Below the pieces are notes generated by a model. It was not told the origin of the DNA. It was given only the letters and a program-made list of their open reading frames with translations, and did not search any database. 64,000 nt of DNA from Heterobasidion occidentale (lineage: Eukaryota; Basidiomycota; Agaricomycetes; Russulales; Bondarzewiaceae). Shown piece after piece: positions 22,402-33,527 of this stretch (position 1 is the first letter of the stretch; each line of letters opens with the position of its first letter). Location of the stretch: the NCBI GenBank assembly GCA_039111635.1, contig JBCAQO010000005.1:558001-622000 (forward strand), given 5' to 3'. Made by a program: the position numbers and the translations under genes.

Positions 22402-23955
22402 ATGAGCAAGCAAAAACCTAAATCTCAAGGACAATCCTCAGGGCTTTACAAGCCCGAATCAATCAAGGCAAGAGTCTTGTTGCGAGCAGCTATTAATGCT
22501 GACTGTTGGAGTCCGGGCAGGATGTGGCGGAATCTATAGGAATAACTGCACTGTCTGATACCGTAGCATCTGCACTCGCAAGCGATGTAGAGTATCGAAT
22601 GCATCAGGTGGTTGAGGTGAGCATGTTGTCCATTTCTTATACAAGCTTGACGCGAATCGACACTAGGAAGCATCTCGCTTTATGCGCCATGCACGTCGCA
22701 CGACCCTGACGACATCTGACATTAACCAAGCCCTCCGTGTCTTGAACATCGAACCGTTGTACGGACACTCAACCCACCATCCTCCTTCGTTTCGCCGTGC
22801 GCTGCCGTTCCCCCAACTTCCTTCAGCAGGTCCCGTATATTTCATCGAAGACGAAGAGATTGACTTTGACCGCGTGCTGAAAGAGGACAAGCTCTCGCTG
22901 CCTAACGGGGTACGGTGGACGGCGCACTGGCTCGCCGTCGAAGGCGTCCAACCACTCATCCCAGAAAACCCACCGGCTGTTCCACGCGAGGAGGCACCAG
23001 CACCGCGCATCAATGGGAGTGTCCTTCCGCTTGCACCATCGCCTGGAAAACGGCCATCGCAACAGCAACAACAGGCGGCCCAGCAGCAACAACAACTCGT
23101 GAAACAGGTCTTGTCTCGCGAATTGCAACTGTACTACGCGCGCTTGACATCATCTCTCCTCCCACCGTCGGCAACGGACCCTACAAAACGTGCCGCGGCG
23201 CTTGCGAGCCTACGACACGATGCAGGGCTGCAAGCACTGTTGCCGTACCTTGTTCGTTGGGTGGGCGAAGGGGTAGTAGGGACGCTGAAGGAAGGCCTTC
23301 AGACTGATAACGATGGACGCGTGTTGGAGGTGCTATTAGATGTGATTGCTGCACTATTGGATAATGCGGCATTGTTCATCGAACCATACGTGAGTCAAAT
23401 CTCTTGCGACTCATTCTCCCACTCTAGTTCATATTGGGCCTCTGGTTAGCTTCACCAAATCCTGCCTCCCGTTCTTTCCACACTACTTCACTCCAGCCTA
23501 CCGGCTACTCACAATACACACCTCCGCACCTCCGCTGCATCTACCCTGTCCCGCGTCCTCACTCAGCACTCGACAACCTACCCCTCCCTGTCACCACGTA
23601 TCATGAAAACACTCCTACTCGCGCTGCTCTCGCCGGGAAAAAGCCGTGGTACTCGTGAAGGTGCGATCAAGGGTCTCATAGGCGTCGGGAAAGAGGCGGT
23701 CCGCAAGGGCCTCGTCGAAGCGGGCGGCGCCAAGGTGGTCGGAAGTGAATGTATGCCAGGCGAGGAAGGCGGACTGGGTGACGCAGTCATGGAAGCATTC
23801 AAAACGCTACATCCGCCTTCAGAGCACCCAGTGTCGATTGGGGAGAACGACGATCCCCTTTTGTGGCCCACCTGAGGGAAAAGCTCGGCGATTTTTTCTC
23901 CGAGCGGTTACTGGGCGATGCGGAGTGGGCGAGAGCGATCCTGGGGAGTGGTTGA
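22402..23955 (+). CDS. TAF6: TFIID/SAGA subunit TAF6
   Basis: TAF6 pairs with TAF9 through an N-terminal histone fold in TFIID and, in fungi, SAGA. Exons: 22402-22467, 22521-22616, 22667-23389 and 23450-23955. Exon 1 ends LYKPESIK at a GC-AG intron (GCAAGA...GGGCAG). The histone fold reads DVAESIGITALSDTVASALA, then RRTTLTTSDINQALRVLNIE, as in other TAF6. A Gln-rich linker near residues 185-205 precedes the C-terminal HEAT-like domain (QLYYARLTSSLL, LPYLVRWVGEGV). The end GDFFSERLLGDAEWARAI is reached only if TTTT at 23859-23862 is read as TTTTT; as written the frame stops at 23874. That is more likely a homopolymer error than a real truncation. It starts about 100 nt downstream of the 21587-22300 repeat. 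Confidence 0.9.
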
Positions 23956-24812
23956 CTAACGTCTGTTGACTGGATGGGGCTCTTACCAGGTGTTGCCCTG
24001 CTAAACAATCCAAGACCACCAGAATCGTCCGGTATGATCCCAGGGCTCGTCTCCGTATTAAGATCGTCAAATTCTCAAGGGTCGTCTTTTCTTCGAATCG
24101 GGCAATGCGTATTATGCCTCAACTGGAGAGGTGCTGTGGCCACATCATGACGAGCGGGGTGCTCTTCAGGCCTCATCCACATATTGGACGCGGGAAAATA
24201 CATATCGCCAGTATTGCTACCTTTCGCGGCGTCATGTCGTAGTTGTAGATAGGAGCTTACTTCGGCAACGTTCGAGTTCTGCATTGTTTCGCCTGCCTTA
24301 GGCCAAAGCTGCAACTTCGACATGGCAGATGAAACTGCTTGCATTGATGTCAGTAATTGCGCTCATTGGAACTCCATTCGACCAAAGATCAAATGACTTA
24401 ACCTCAATCACCCAAATTTTGTGGCATGCCGATCGCTCATGTCTGCTGCTGCCGGAGACAGACTGTATTCTCGTGGCTGACGCTGTGGATAAATATTGAA
24501 TCCTGGACTCAGTGGAGTGGCGCGAAAAGTTGGAATACTCGAAGATCGAATATCCCACCAGTAGGGTACACGGTGTACTCGGGTGGAAACTATCTTTGAG
24601 TGGTCGCCTGCAAACAAGCGTCAAAACGGTTACAGTACAAAGTTGCCTCGGACAAAAATCACGCAGACTTGGACCGGGTCGCGGAAAGACTGACATGTAG
24701 TCGGAAACTCATGTCGGATATGTTACCTGCAATCTGCGCAATGGGCACATATGTAGACACAATAGCTATGTTAGATGACTACCTCCCTAGCCCGCGAGGA
24801 TCTGACCGCAAA
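23956..24812. other. No gene supported
   Basis: A 133-codon minus-strand open stretch (24696-24298) has one protein-like segment (IWVIEVKSFDLWSNGVP) but no recognisable family or splice pattern. The rest is featureless. Confidence 0.45.
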
Positions 24813-26057
24813 TCAGATTGACCCTTGATCCGATCGTCTTGAATCCAACAATCCATCTAATGCCTCTAAAGCTGGTTTGTCCAGCTCTTCACCCGGAACG
24901 GCGTCGAAGAGGTGATTGTAGCCGAACCCTTCGTCCAGGTATACGTACTTCAGCATTCGCTCTGGATTGTGACCGTCGTTGTGATAGTAATGCTTGACGT
25001 TGAGCTTCATCAATGCCCCCATCGTCACCGAGAAGCGATCCCATATTTGTGACCAGAAGCGAGTTGGTCCCTGCTCTGGGTCGTGCACTGCGATTCTGCA
25101 AAGATGGAGCTCCAAAGTCTCGAGCGTGTCCCCGAGTCGAACAATGAAGTCCTCCACATTCATGCTAACCTCGTCGAATAATATGTATTTCAATGACAAA
25201 TATGTGAGGCTAGAGTAGGTGAGCTGTGAAAAGTCGATGGCTGGAATGAAACCGACGTCCTGGTCGCTGTGAATCGTGAGTGATGTCAGAGATTGGGCAA
25301 GGGAGACGCGTGGCTCGAGAATTCGCTGCGAGATTGTCCTCTCCCAAAATCCAACGAGGTTCTCGTAGGCGGATTCCTCTTCAAAGTCAGTGTCCGATAT
25401 GGCAGCAACACGCAGATAAGTCAACCGTTCAAAAAGTGCACGGAAGGACAGTGTATCGAAGATTTCATTGTGGGCTGCGATGAGACCAGTGATGGTCGAG
25501 GGAGGTCAACGAGAAAGACGGTGAACGTGATAGCCCGGAGAGAACAGCCAACTGGAGTTGTAGAAGTTCTGAAGGCTCGTAGACTTCCCAATAACACTCC
25601 TCCGCATATTCCGGGAAGAACAGCAGTACCAGCGTCTTCAGTGCTGGGAGTTCATGAAGGCGCGAAAATGTGGAGGACAGTGATTCCCGAATTTCCCGTG
25701 CATAGTGGCTAGACTCAGTACGAACCTGTTCGCTGGGAGAGACTGCACAATTTCGTTCAGACCTTAGTCCACACAAGATTGCAGAAAATACGTACCATCC
25801 ATGAAATTGCCATCTTCGCCTACATATATATCTCGAAAGACAATCTCCTCGAGATACGGAATCGCCGCCTTGCACTGTACGACATTCTCGATCGCCTCAG
25901 CATGCCAGATCGTATTTTTGACTAGAATTCGTCGAAACACGCGTGGAGTGGACAGCGCGCAGAAAGTCCTGTTCAAGGCGCGAATGTTCCTCAGATCTTC
26001 TCCAGCGGGTACTTGATCTACGATCATCTTCATCATTTCGACGGGCAGGAAGTTCAT
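24813..26057 (-). CDS. F-box protein with leucine-rich C-terminal region
   Basis: Start ATG 26057-26055 (MNFLPVEMMKMIVDQV). The first ~45 residues match an F-box (EDLRNIRALNRTFCALSTPR), the Skp1-binding part of an SCF ubiquitin ligase. A GTACGT...GTGCAG intron (about 25795-25745) follows. The rest has Leu-spaced segments such as LHELPALKTLVLLFFPEY, SLTYLSLKYILFDE and ETLELHLCRIAV, as in fungal F-box/LRR-like proteins. The frame changes once near 25484, where one extra base separates TSL from TITGLIAAHNEIFD. It ends at TGA 24815-24813. The substrate is unknown. Minus strand, head toward the next F-box gene but separated by 619 nt. Confidence 0.65.
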
Positions 26058-26676
26058 GATGATCGTAGAAGAGACGCTGTTGCTCGAAACGCTAGGGGCA
26101 CAAAGGCGTTTACCCTGGGAATAGATTGGAAGCAAATTCTACGACGGGATTTCCTCTAAATTTACCCTCCAATACTCTCCAATCTCACAACACTGCCTCA
26201 TATTTGTTCCACGAGACAAAAGTCTTCATGGATCGTAAAGGGTTTGTGTCATTCCGCTGGACTAGGCAGGACTACGTGGAGAAATAGTAAAGTACTAGGC
26301 CTCAGGCTTCAGGTGTATTGGGACGGCCAGATCCACCTTCAGTTAGTTAGCAGAGTGCTTCAATATTCATGTCTTCATCGCGAAGGGTTCGTCTTTAGGC
26401 GACAACGTCCACGTTACATTCAGTTCCTGATTCCACGGCAGCAAGGAGCCTGGGGTATACTGTGAGATGTGCGGATGAGAGCCTATCCCGTATGAAGGCG
26501 ATTCATTTCTACAGATCGATTGACCTTTAGTGATTTCGCCAAGGTCAGCGGACGTTTGTTACTGAAGAGGTTTATATGAATGACGTGGGATATTCAAGCG
26601 AAACCAGCAAACGAATAATGAATGGTACAACACTTCTCTATTTCTCTATTGTCGAGAAAGAACTTGACTATCTATC

Positions 26677-28354
26677 TCACGATAGATGCTCTGCCGAATT
26701 CGGTAGCGCTTTGTGAAGCCACAGCGGTCCTGAACAGCCATAGTCGCAGTGCATCGATTAGGGTCGAACCGACAGCATTGACGCAGCACAAGAAGAGACT
26801 TACCGACTGGATCGTGCTGCTCGTGAAATATTGTCGTCCAGCTTCCGAGGACACCGAAATACGAACGTACCCCACCGACTTGGACGCCCTCCATACTACA
26901 TCAAAGTAACAACGAAAGAGTCGGCGCTGATCAACACTAGGCACAGAGGACACGGTGGACGTACCTCCATACGGCCTGTCCGTTCTCACCCGAGATCTTG
27001 TATGTCCAAGGAGGTAGGTGAGGTCATGGCTTTCACTGGAAGATTTCGGGACTTACCAAGTGCCAGTGCAGCTGTTCGTCTGGCGTGAAGCTGACGTGGC
27101 CAGTCATAGTGATCTCGTCGCGCACGTTACCCTGGATGAGCAGGCGTGGGCGCGTGGGGTGGTTGGGGTCAGGCTGTGTTGCGGTGATACGAAACTGCAC
27201 GGGGATGACTCGGTAGATCTCTCCAAACCCGGGGTTTGTGAAAAAAGACGCGTCGAGCGGCTCATTGCCCACATGCTGAAAAGCACAATCGACGAGGTCA
27301 TGTTGGCCACAAGAACAAACCATTGAAGCAGAAAGCAGAAGACGCACGCTAAATTGGTTGTACACTGTTTAAATTGACGGTCAACTTCCATACGCCCTCA
27401 AATTCCCAGAGCGGGGAGTACCAAAGACTCACAAAGGAGCGCGCGATGGTCGATGAAACAGAAGGCGCAATGCCAAAGCCCCTCGATGCCCGCCCAATCC
27501 CGCTCCGTATCGAGATTCATACCTTCAGGAATGATGCTTTGGCAATACGGGATGCTCATTTGGTGTATCACGAAGTCGTCCCCGGCGACCTCGTCGAGCG
27601 ATATCGAGTGCATCGCGACGGCATGGTGCAGCGCCTGCATGTGCACCCAATTGACGCGCCCGCTCCCGTCAGGGAGGAACGGCCCGTAGTCGCTCTCCGG
27701 GCGGTAATTCCGCATATCGTACACGTATGCCAGCGCTTCGACCCGCCGCGCCGTCCCCGAGTCGCGCGCTGTGATCCCGTAGTGCGTGTGCAGGCGTGCA
27801 CGCAGCTGCACCTCGTCCTCGTTGAGCTCTGCATTCTGCTCGTCGCTGTGGTCATTACTCTCACGGGCAAGCGCGCGCTCGCCTTCGCCTTCGCCTTTGC
27901 CCTTAATATCGGGAACGACGTCGAGCAGGGCGCCTCCCCGCAGGATCAGGGCAAGCCAGAGTAAATTATGCGAAAGCTTGTCGCTGAAGACTGTGGGCGC
28001 AGACGGGGCACGACGCGCGAGGTCTCCTAGCGTGCGCAGCGCCGCCAGGCGCTCGCGGGGACTACAAAGCGTAGGGTGGGTTGCAACGGTGCGAGCGTGA
28101 ATGATGCGCTGGAGCTCGCCGCGCCAGTCGACAGGCTCGGTGCGCGGGGATCCGAGCGGTGTGAGGCATGTGCGGGGATCATCGAAGTCCTGGCGGAGGT
28201 AGAGCTCGCGCCAGAAGTGCTGGTCGTGGGAGTGGTAGACGAGTGTGCGGTAGGCACGGTTGGTCTGGGCGAAAGTGGCGACGTGGAGAGGGTCGAGCTC
28301 GAGAAGGATCTGCTCAATGATTTCAAAGGGCAGGTGGACGATGCTGACGGCCAT
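26677..28354 (-). CDS. F-box protein, basidiomycete-specific type
   Basis: Start ATG 28354-28352 (MAVSIVHLPFEIIEQILLEL). The F-box is residues 1-45, with ATFAQTNRAYRTLVYHSHDQ. Exon 1 runs to about 27437 and includes NWVHMQALHHAVAMHSISLD and ERDWAGIEGLWHCAFCFIDH, blocks I know from a common mushroom F-box family. Downstream exons give NEPLDASFFTNPGFGEIYRV, QFRITATQPDPNHPTRPRL, VQVGGVRSYFGVLGSWTTIF and a last exon after GTAAGT...GTTCAG ending PLWLHKALPNSVEHLS, TGA 26679-26677. The small exon around 27345-27365 joins imperfectly. Role inferred only from the F-box: substrate adaptor for SCF. Confidence 0.75.
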
Positions 28355-28460
28355 CGAGCGCAACGTTGATCGTACTCGGCTGATGAGGTGAGTGATGCTC
28401 ACAAATATATGTGCGGCTCCGGATTTGAGACCAAAAATATGAAACTTGGAACCAAGATCA

Positions 28461-28534
28461 TGATTCGACCCAGGCTCGAACTGAGGACCTTCTGTGTGTT
28501 AGACAGATGCGATAACCAACTACGCCATCGAACC
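28461..28534 (-). tRNA. tRNA-Val: tRNA-Val (anticodon AAC), no intron
   Basis: The reverse complement folds as a complete cloverleaf. Acceptor arms are GGTTCGA and TCGAATC. The D-arm GCGTAGTTGGTTATCGC gives the A box, the anticodon stem TCTGT/ACAGA encloses loop CTAACAC (anticodon AAC), and the T-arm has loop TTCGAGC with stem CTCAG/CTGGG. The discriminator base is A. A run of T on the gene's strand at about 28436-28432 can serve as the RNA polymerase III terminator. It sits between the F-box gene and the importin gene. Confidence 0.95.
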
Positions 28535-28921
28535 ATGCATTTAGTTCTTTGATAAGCTATTATAAGATCTGATGATTGGTGAGCCTCTGGCTCCACCAAA
28601 AAAGCCAAACATGCTTGGACGCGAATTGCAACAGCCCCAGCCAGGAGTATGTATGCAGGAACTTGCGGGGATTGCGAGAGAGCGAGCCAATGAGGGGGAC
28701 CGCGTCGAGGCGCGTGCGGCAGAAAAACGCGTCAGTCACGTTTCCTCGTGCCACTTGCCTCCTTCCAAAATTTACCTCCACCGCCTCACTCGTCCTCTCT
28801 TTCTCTTCGAACCATCATATACCCGTCCCTCTGTAATCTAGAAAGACAAAGTCGCAGTCAGTTTCCCTTCATCCCTCTCATTCGTCCCACAAACATTCAT
28901 CAACGCCTCTTTGCCCCAGTC

Positions 28922-31900
28922 ATGGATCTTCAGACGCTCTCAAACTTGTTCGCGACAACTCTCAACCCAAATCCCAATGTCCACAAGGCTGCGGAACTGG
29001 AAATCAGAAGGGTACTTGTCTTTTTCTACTGCACTGCCCTGCGCTTGCCCAAATATTGCCCAACAGATCAGTGGACAAGAGGGCATGCCTGCAGCCCTCC
29101 TCCAGATCATCGGTTCCGATAACGTCGACCTGTGCGTGTTATACGCGTCTCTTCTTCCCGCCTTCCTTGACCTCAACTTTGCTTTGCCATACAGTGCAAC
29201 ACGCCAAGCGTGTTCAGTCTTCCTCAAAAACCGCGTTGCCAACTCGTACGCCCTCGACCCCGCCCGCGCGCACCCCGACAACCGGCATCCAATCGCGCCC
29301 TCTGACCGCGCGGCCCTCAAGTCATCTGTCCTTCCGTTGCTCTCAGAGTCTCCTTCTCGCGCAATTACTGTCCAGCTAGCGAGCACACTCAAGACACTCG
29401 TCTCACACGACTTCCCCGACCGATGGCCTGAGCTCATGCCCAGCGCTAAGCAGATGCTCGCCAGCACCAACATCAGGGAACTCGGAGCGGGGTGCATCGT
29501 CGTCCTTGAGATGATCCGCGCGTTCCGGTGAGTACATTATTGTTTCCGCGTCGCCATCGTGTGCACGCTTTACGTGTAACCGTGTATCGATCTCCCACAT
29601 AGCTACCGTCAACGGAGCGACGTCCTCCCGCAGATCGTGGCCGAGCTCTTCCCGACACTTGTCAACATCGCCACGCAGCTCCTATCATCCCCGCCTGCGG
29701 GCGCAGAGCAGGAAATCCCCGCGATTCTGCACGTCATTCTCAAGACGTATCGCTCCTCAATCGTCCTCAACCTTAGCGCACATCAGCAGAGCGCGGAGAG
29801 CTTAGTTCCCTGGGGCCGTCTGCTCTTCCAGGTCGTGAACCTTCAGATCCCCGCCGAGGCAGTGCCTGCCGACGCCGACGCGCGCGAGCGGAGCGAGTGG
29901 TGGAAGGCCAAAAAATGGGCGTACGGTGTACTTGGGCGGTTGTTCCATCGCTTCGGTAACCCATCGCAGCTCCCGAGCGCGATGCGCGTAGAGTACGGCG
30001 TGTTCTCACACCATTTTGTCGAGTCGTTTGCCCCGGAGATCTTCAAGATCTACCTCCAGCAGGTCGAGCTATATGTCTCGGGCCAGGCATGGCTCTCGAA
30101 GAAGTGCCAGTACCAGATTTTCACCTTCTTCACCGAGTGGTACGTCCTGCCTGTATACCCGTTCTTTTGGTCGTTTCCATAACTCACCATGTCCTTTCTT
30201 CTTTAGCGTGAAGCCAAAGTCAACTTGGGCACTCCTCAAGCCGCACTTTGAAATGCTCGTCTCAACATTCGTGTTCCGAATCTGTCCTTCACACCCGAAA
30301 AGCAGGAGCTCTGGGACACCGACCCTGTTGATTACGTGCGCACGTCCGTCGACGAGTACGAGAACTACTCGTCGCCTGTCTCCGCCGCGACAACCTTCCT
30401 GTTCCAGCTGGTCAGCAGCCGCTCTAAAACTACATTTATGCCCATCCTCGGCTTCGTCAACAGCGTCCTTGCTTCGTGCGTTATCCTTTTTTGCTCCCCT
30501 CCTGCACCTCTGATACCTTGATCTAGCAATCCCGCTGCACCCCAGCGGTTTGGCGCACTGAACATGACCGCCGCACTTGGACCCTTCATCATGCGTCACG
30601 CTGAGGTCAAGAATAATATGGCCCAGTTCATGTCGCAGCATGTTCTGCCCCAGTTTACCAGCCCCGGGGGATATATGCGTGCTATCGTACGTGTTGTTGT
30701 GACCCGATCCGCGCGCCGTACTGACTGCCTTCGCTTCACACAGGCTTGCGAGGTGCTTGGCACGGTAGAGCGTGCTGATATTACGTGGGACACTGAAGAG
30801 GTGACTGTTCCGTGCTCTCGTAAAAGAGCTGGAATTAACCAGCTTACTTGATGATGATAGAACATGAACGCGCATTTCAGAGCCGTCGCCGCTGTTATGG
30901 ACGACCCTGAGCTGCCCGTACGCGTGCAATCTGCTCTGGCGCTGACGGAGATGGTCACTACCCACGAACAAGGTACGTCCGCTCCAAGAACGTCCCCAGA
31001 TTATCCGACTCAGGTCTTCTGCTTGCGCAGTGAGGGCGGCGGTAGCGCCCCAAGTCGGCAAGGTCATTCAAGGTAAGTCGTGGAAGGAGTGTCTGCGTTG
31101 ATTACACGTTGATAATCGGCGATAACCCTTCTATAGACCTTCTGAAGTTGTCAGACGAGACCGATCTCGACATCTTGAACAGCAGCATGGAGGCCATGGT
31201 AGAACAGTTCCAGGACGAGCTGCTCCCTGTCGCGGCACAGCTCACCGCGCGTCTGGTAAGCGGCGATCGCCGTTCCTGGATTGATACTGGCGCTCATTCG
31301 GACTATGCAGTGCGACTCTTACCTCCGCCTTGCACGCGAGAGCCTCGCGCAGGACGAAAATGCGCCGAAGGGTGCTGACTTGGATTCGCTGATGGAGTCG
31401 GACGGCGACGACGACAAGACGTATGCCGCCATGGGTGTCGCCAAGACCATTTCGACAGTGAGCGCGACAGCGTTGCGAACACTGCGGAACTCCTGTGCTG
31501 AAGCTTCATGATTTCTAGATCGTCTCTTCTATCGACTCTTCGCCTGAGATCCTCGCCCAGGTTCAGGAGGTCATCATTCCGATCATCACGTTCACGTTGG
31601 AGAACAAGCTCCTTGGTGAGTGTGTACCTTGGTCTGCGCTAGCCGAAATAACCAATACATATGCGCTTATCAGATCTGTTCGACAACATGTACGACCTGG
31701 TCGATAGCCTCACGTTCAAGACGCATCAGATCTCGCCCAACATGTGGCCGATCTTCGAGATAACATACACTCTCTTCAAAAGCGACGCCATTGATTTCCT
31801 CGACGGTATGTCTTGTCCATTTGTTGTTACAATAATAATAATAAACGGTGTGCTGACGCCTGGTGGAGCAGAAATGTTGCCGTCTTTGGACAACTTTGTT

Positions 31901-33136
31901 TCGTACGGTACTGAGATGTTCAAGGCGCGCGCAGATTACAGGCAAATGATCCTCGACATCTACACTACATCGATTACAAACCAGCAGCTTGGCGAGAACG
32001 ATCGCGTCAACGGCTCTAAGCTCGCTGAAGCGATGCTTCTCAACTTGCGTGGCCATGTCGACGATGTGAGGCCTTCAGTCGCTTTCATTCGAAACCCATT
32101 GGTTAAAATTTGCTTCTCAGGCTTTGCAACCTATCATCAACACCGCACTCGGCCAGCTCGACTCCGCGAACTCCACTGCGTTGCGTCTCGCGAACCTTGA
32201 GGTTCTCATCAATGCGGTTCTGTACAACCCCGCCGCGGCGCTGCAGCTCATGGAGCAGTACCGCGTGGGCATGTCGCGCGAGTTCTTTGACCGTTGGTTT
32301 GCGGCGATCAACTCAGACAGCCGTTTACCACGCGTCCACGACAAGAAGCTCACTATCGTCGCGCTGTCTGCGGCGATGGAGATGGACCCTGCTGCCATTC
32401 CCGAAGTGTTGCGTGCCGGATGGCACGGTATCGTGGCCGGTGCGCTCAAAGTATTCAAGGAGTTGCCAAAGGCCATCGCTGGTGGGTTCTTGTCCGTATT
32501 GAGGTTGCAATTTCTGCTGACCTATGCTTTCCCTTTTCTTTTGCTATGGGGCGGTAGGACGTAAAGCGTTGCAGGATGCGCTGCAGGAGGAAGTCGAAGA
32601 TGATGTCAGCGATGACTACTTCGACCTTAATAACGAGGACGATGGTGAGCATTCACTCCCCGTTTGCTTGGTGATTCTGACTTGATGGTTGCAGATGACG
32701 TCTGGGACCAGGATTCAGCATACATTGAGATGCTGGCGAATGAGGCAAGCTCCGCGGTACTCGCCTTTCTTCCACACGTGCTGACTCTTCGATTCAGGGT
32801 GTTCGCTTGCGCGAGCAGTCGGAAAAGCAGAGCGATAATGACGCTGCTTCAGATACCTCTAGCGACTCGGAGATCGACGAAGAGTTGGGCTTCATCAGCC
32901 CTCTTGACACTGTTGACCCATACAGTGTTTTCCAACAGGCGTTGACCAGTGCGTTCCGCGTTCTGCATCTGTGATGGCTTCTTCTGACATGCTCCATATC
33001 TATAGCGCTCCAAACAAAGAACGCCCCGATGTACCAGGCTGCGACGACGTCGCTGGACGTCGAGCAGCAGACGCTGTTGATGGAAGTGATGCGCATCGCG
33101 GAGACGCAGCAGAGCGGAGAGAACGGTTCGGCATGA
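28922..33136 (+). CDS. Importin-beta family nuclear transport receptor (Nmd5/Sxm1, importin-7/8 type)
   Basis: A karyopherin of HEAT repeats that carries cargo through nuclear pores with Ran. Nineteen exons can be placed, including 28922-29011, 29067-29131, 29195-29527, 29603-30139, 30207-30475, 30527-30686, 31872-32065, 32121-32481, 32798-32948 and 33006-33136. The start is MDLQTLSNLFATTLNPNPNV; the importin-beta N-terminal domain covers roughly residues 22-110. Family blocks include SHDFPDRWPELMP, KKCQYQIFTFFTEW, LWDTDPVDYVRTSVDEYEN, FMPILGFVNSVLA, AALGPFIMRHAEVKNNMAQF and the acidic EELGFISPLDTVDPYSVF. The intron after 32744 is GC-AG. In exon 5 the frame needs one extra C at about 30276 (FVF then NLSFTPEKQ). 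About 1,030 residues, the usual length. A CT-rich leader precedes the ATG. Confidence 0.9.
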
Positions 33137-33527
33137 CTTTGAGGACGACCGAAAAGTAGATGTGATGTGTATTTTTTGGATGTTTCACGACCTGACGAAG
33201 ACAGTACATATACAATACTCGCTTTCTTTTGTTTTCATCATCGACCTCTCACACACGCGTCGGGTCTGTAACGTTTGGCTCTGGTCTCGCACTGCATCTA
33301 GCACTAGGCAAAAAAATTTCACGTGAGCCTCCTTGTCCTTGTCCACGGAAAAAGAGTCCGCGCTGCGCTGTACGTGGCATTATCGGTTTCAAATCATCCT
33401 ATCATCAAGTACAGCTAGTGGTACACACAATAGCCACGGCGGTGTAAAAGTACATTTCGCGGGCAACTCAATTTACAACAGCCAGCCTCAGACAAGTAAA
33501 AGAAACACTAGCGGTCGAAGCTCGTAA
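33137..33527. other. Convergent 3' intergenic region
   Basis: The importin gene and the minus-strand molybdenum enzyme end here tail to tail; only terminators or UTRs are expected. Confidence 0.6.

Noticed and set aside
28560..28841. Small gene upstream of the importin
   Set aside because: The open frames overlap a CT-rich promoter/leader and have no protein-like features.
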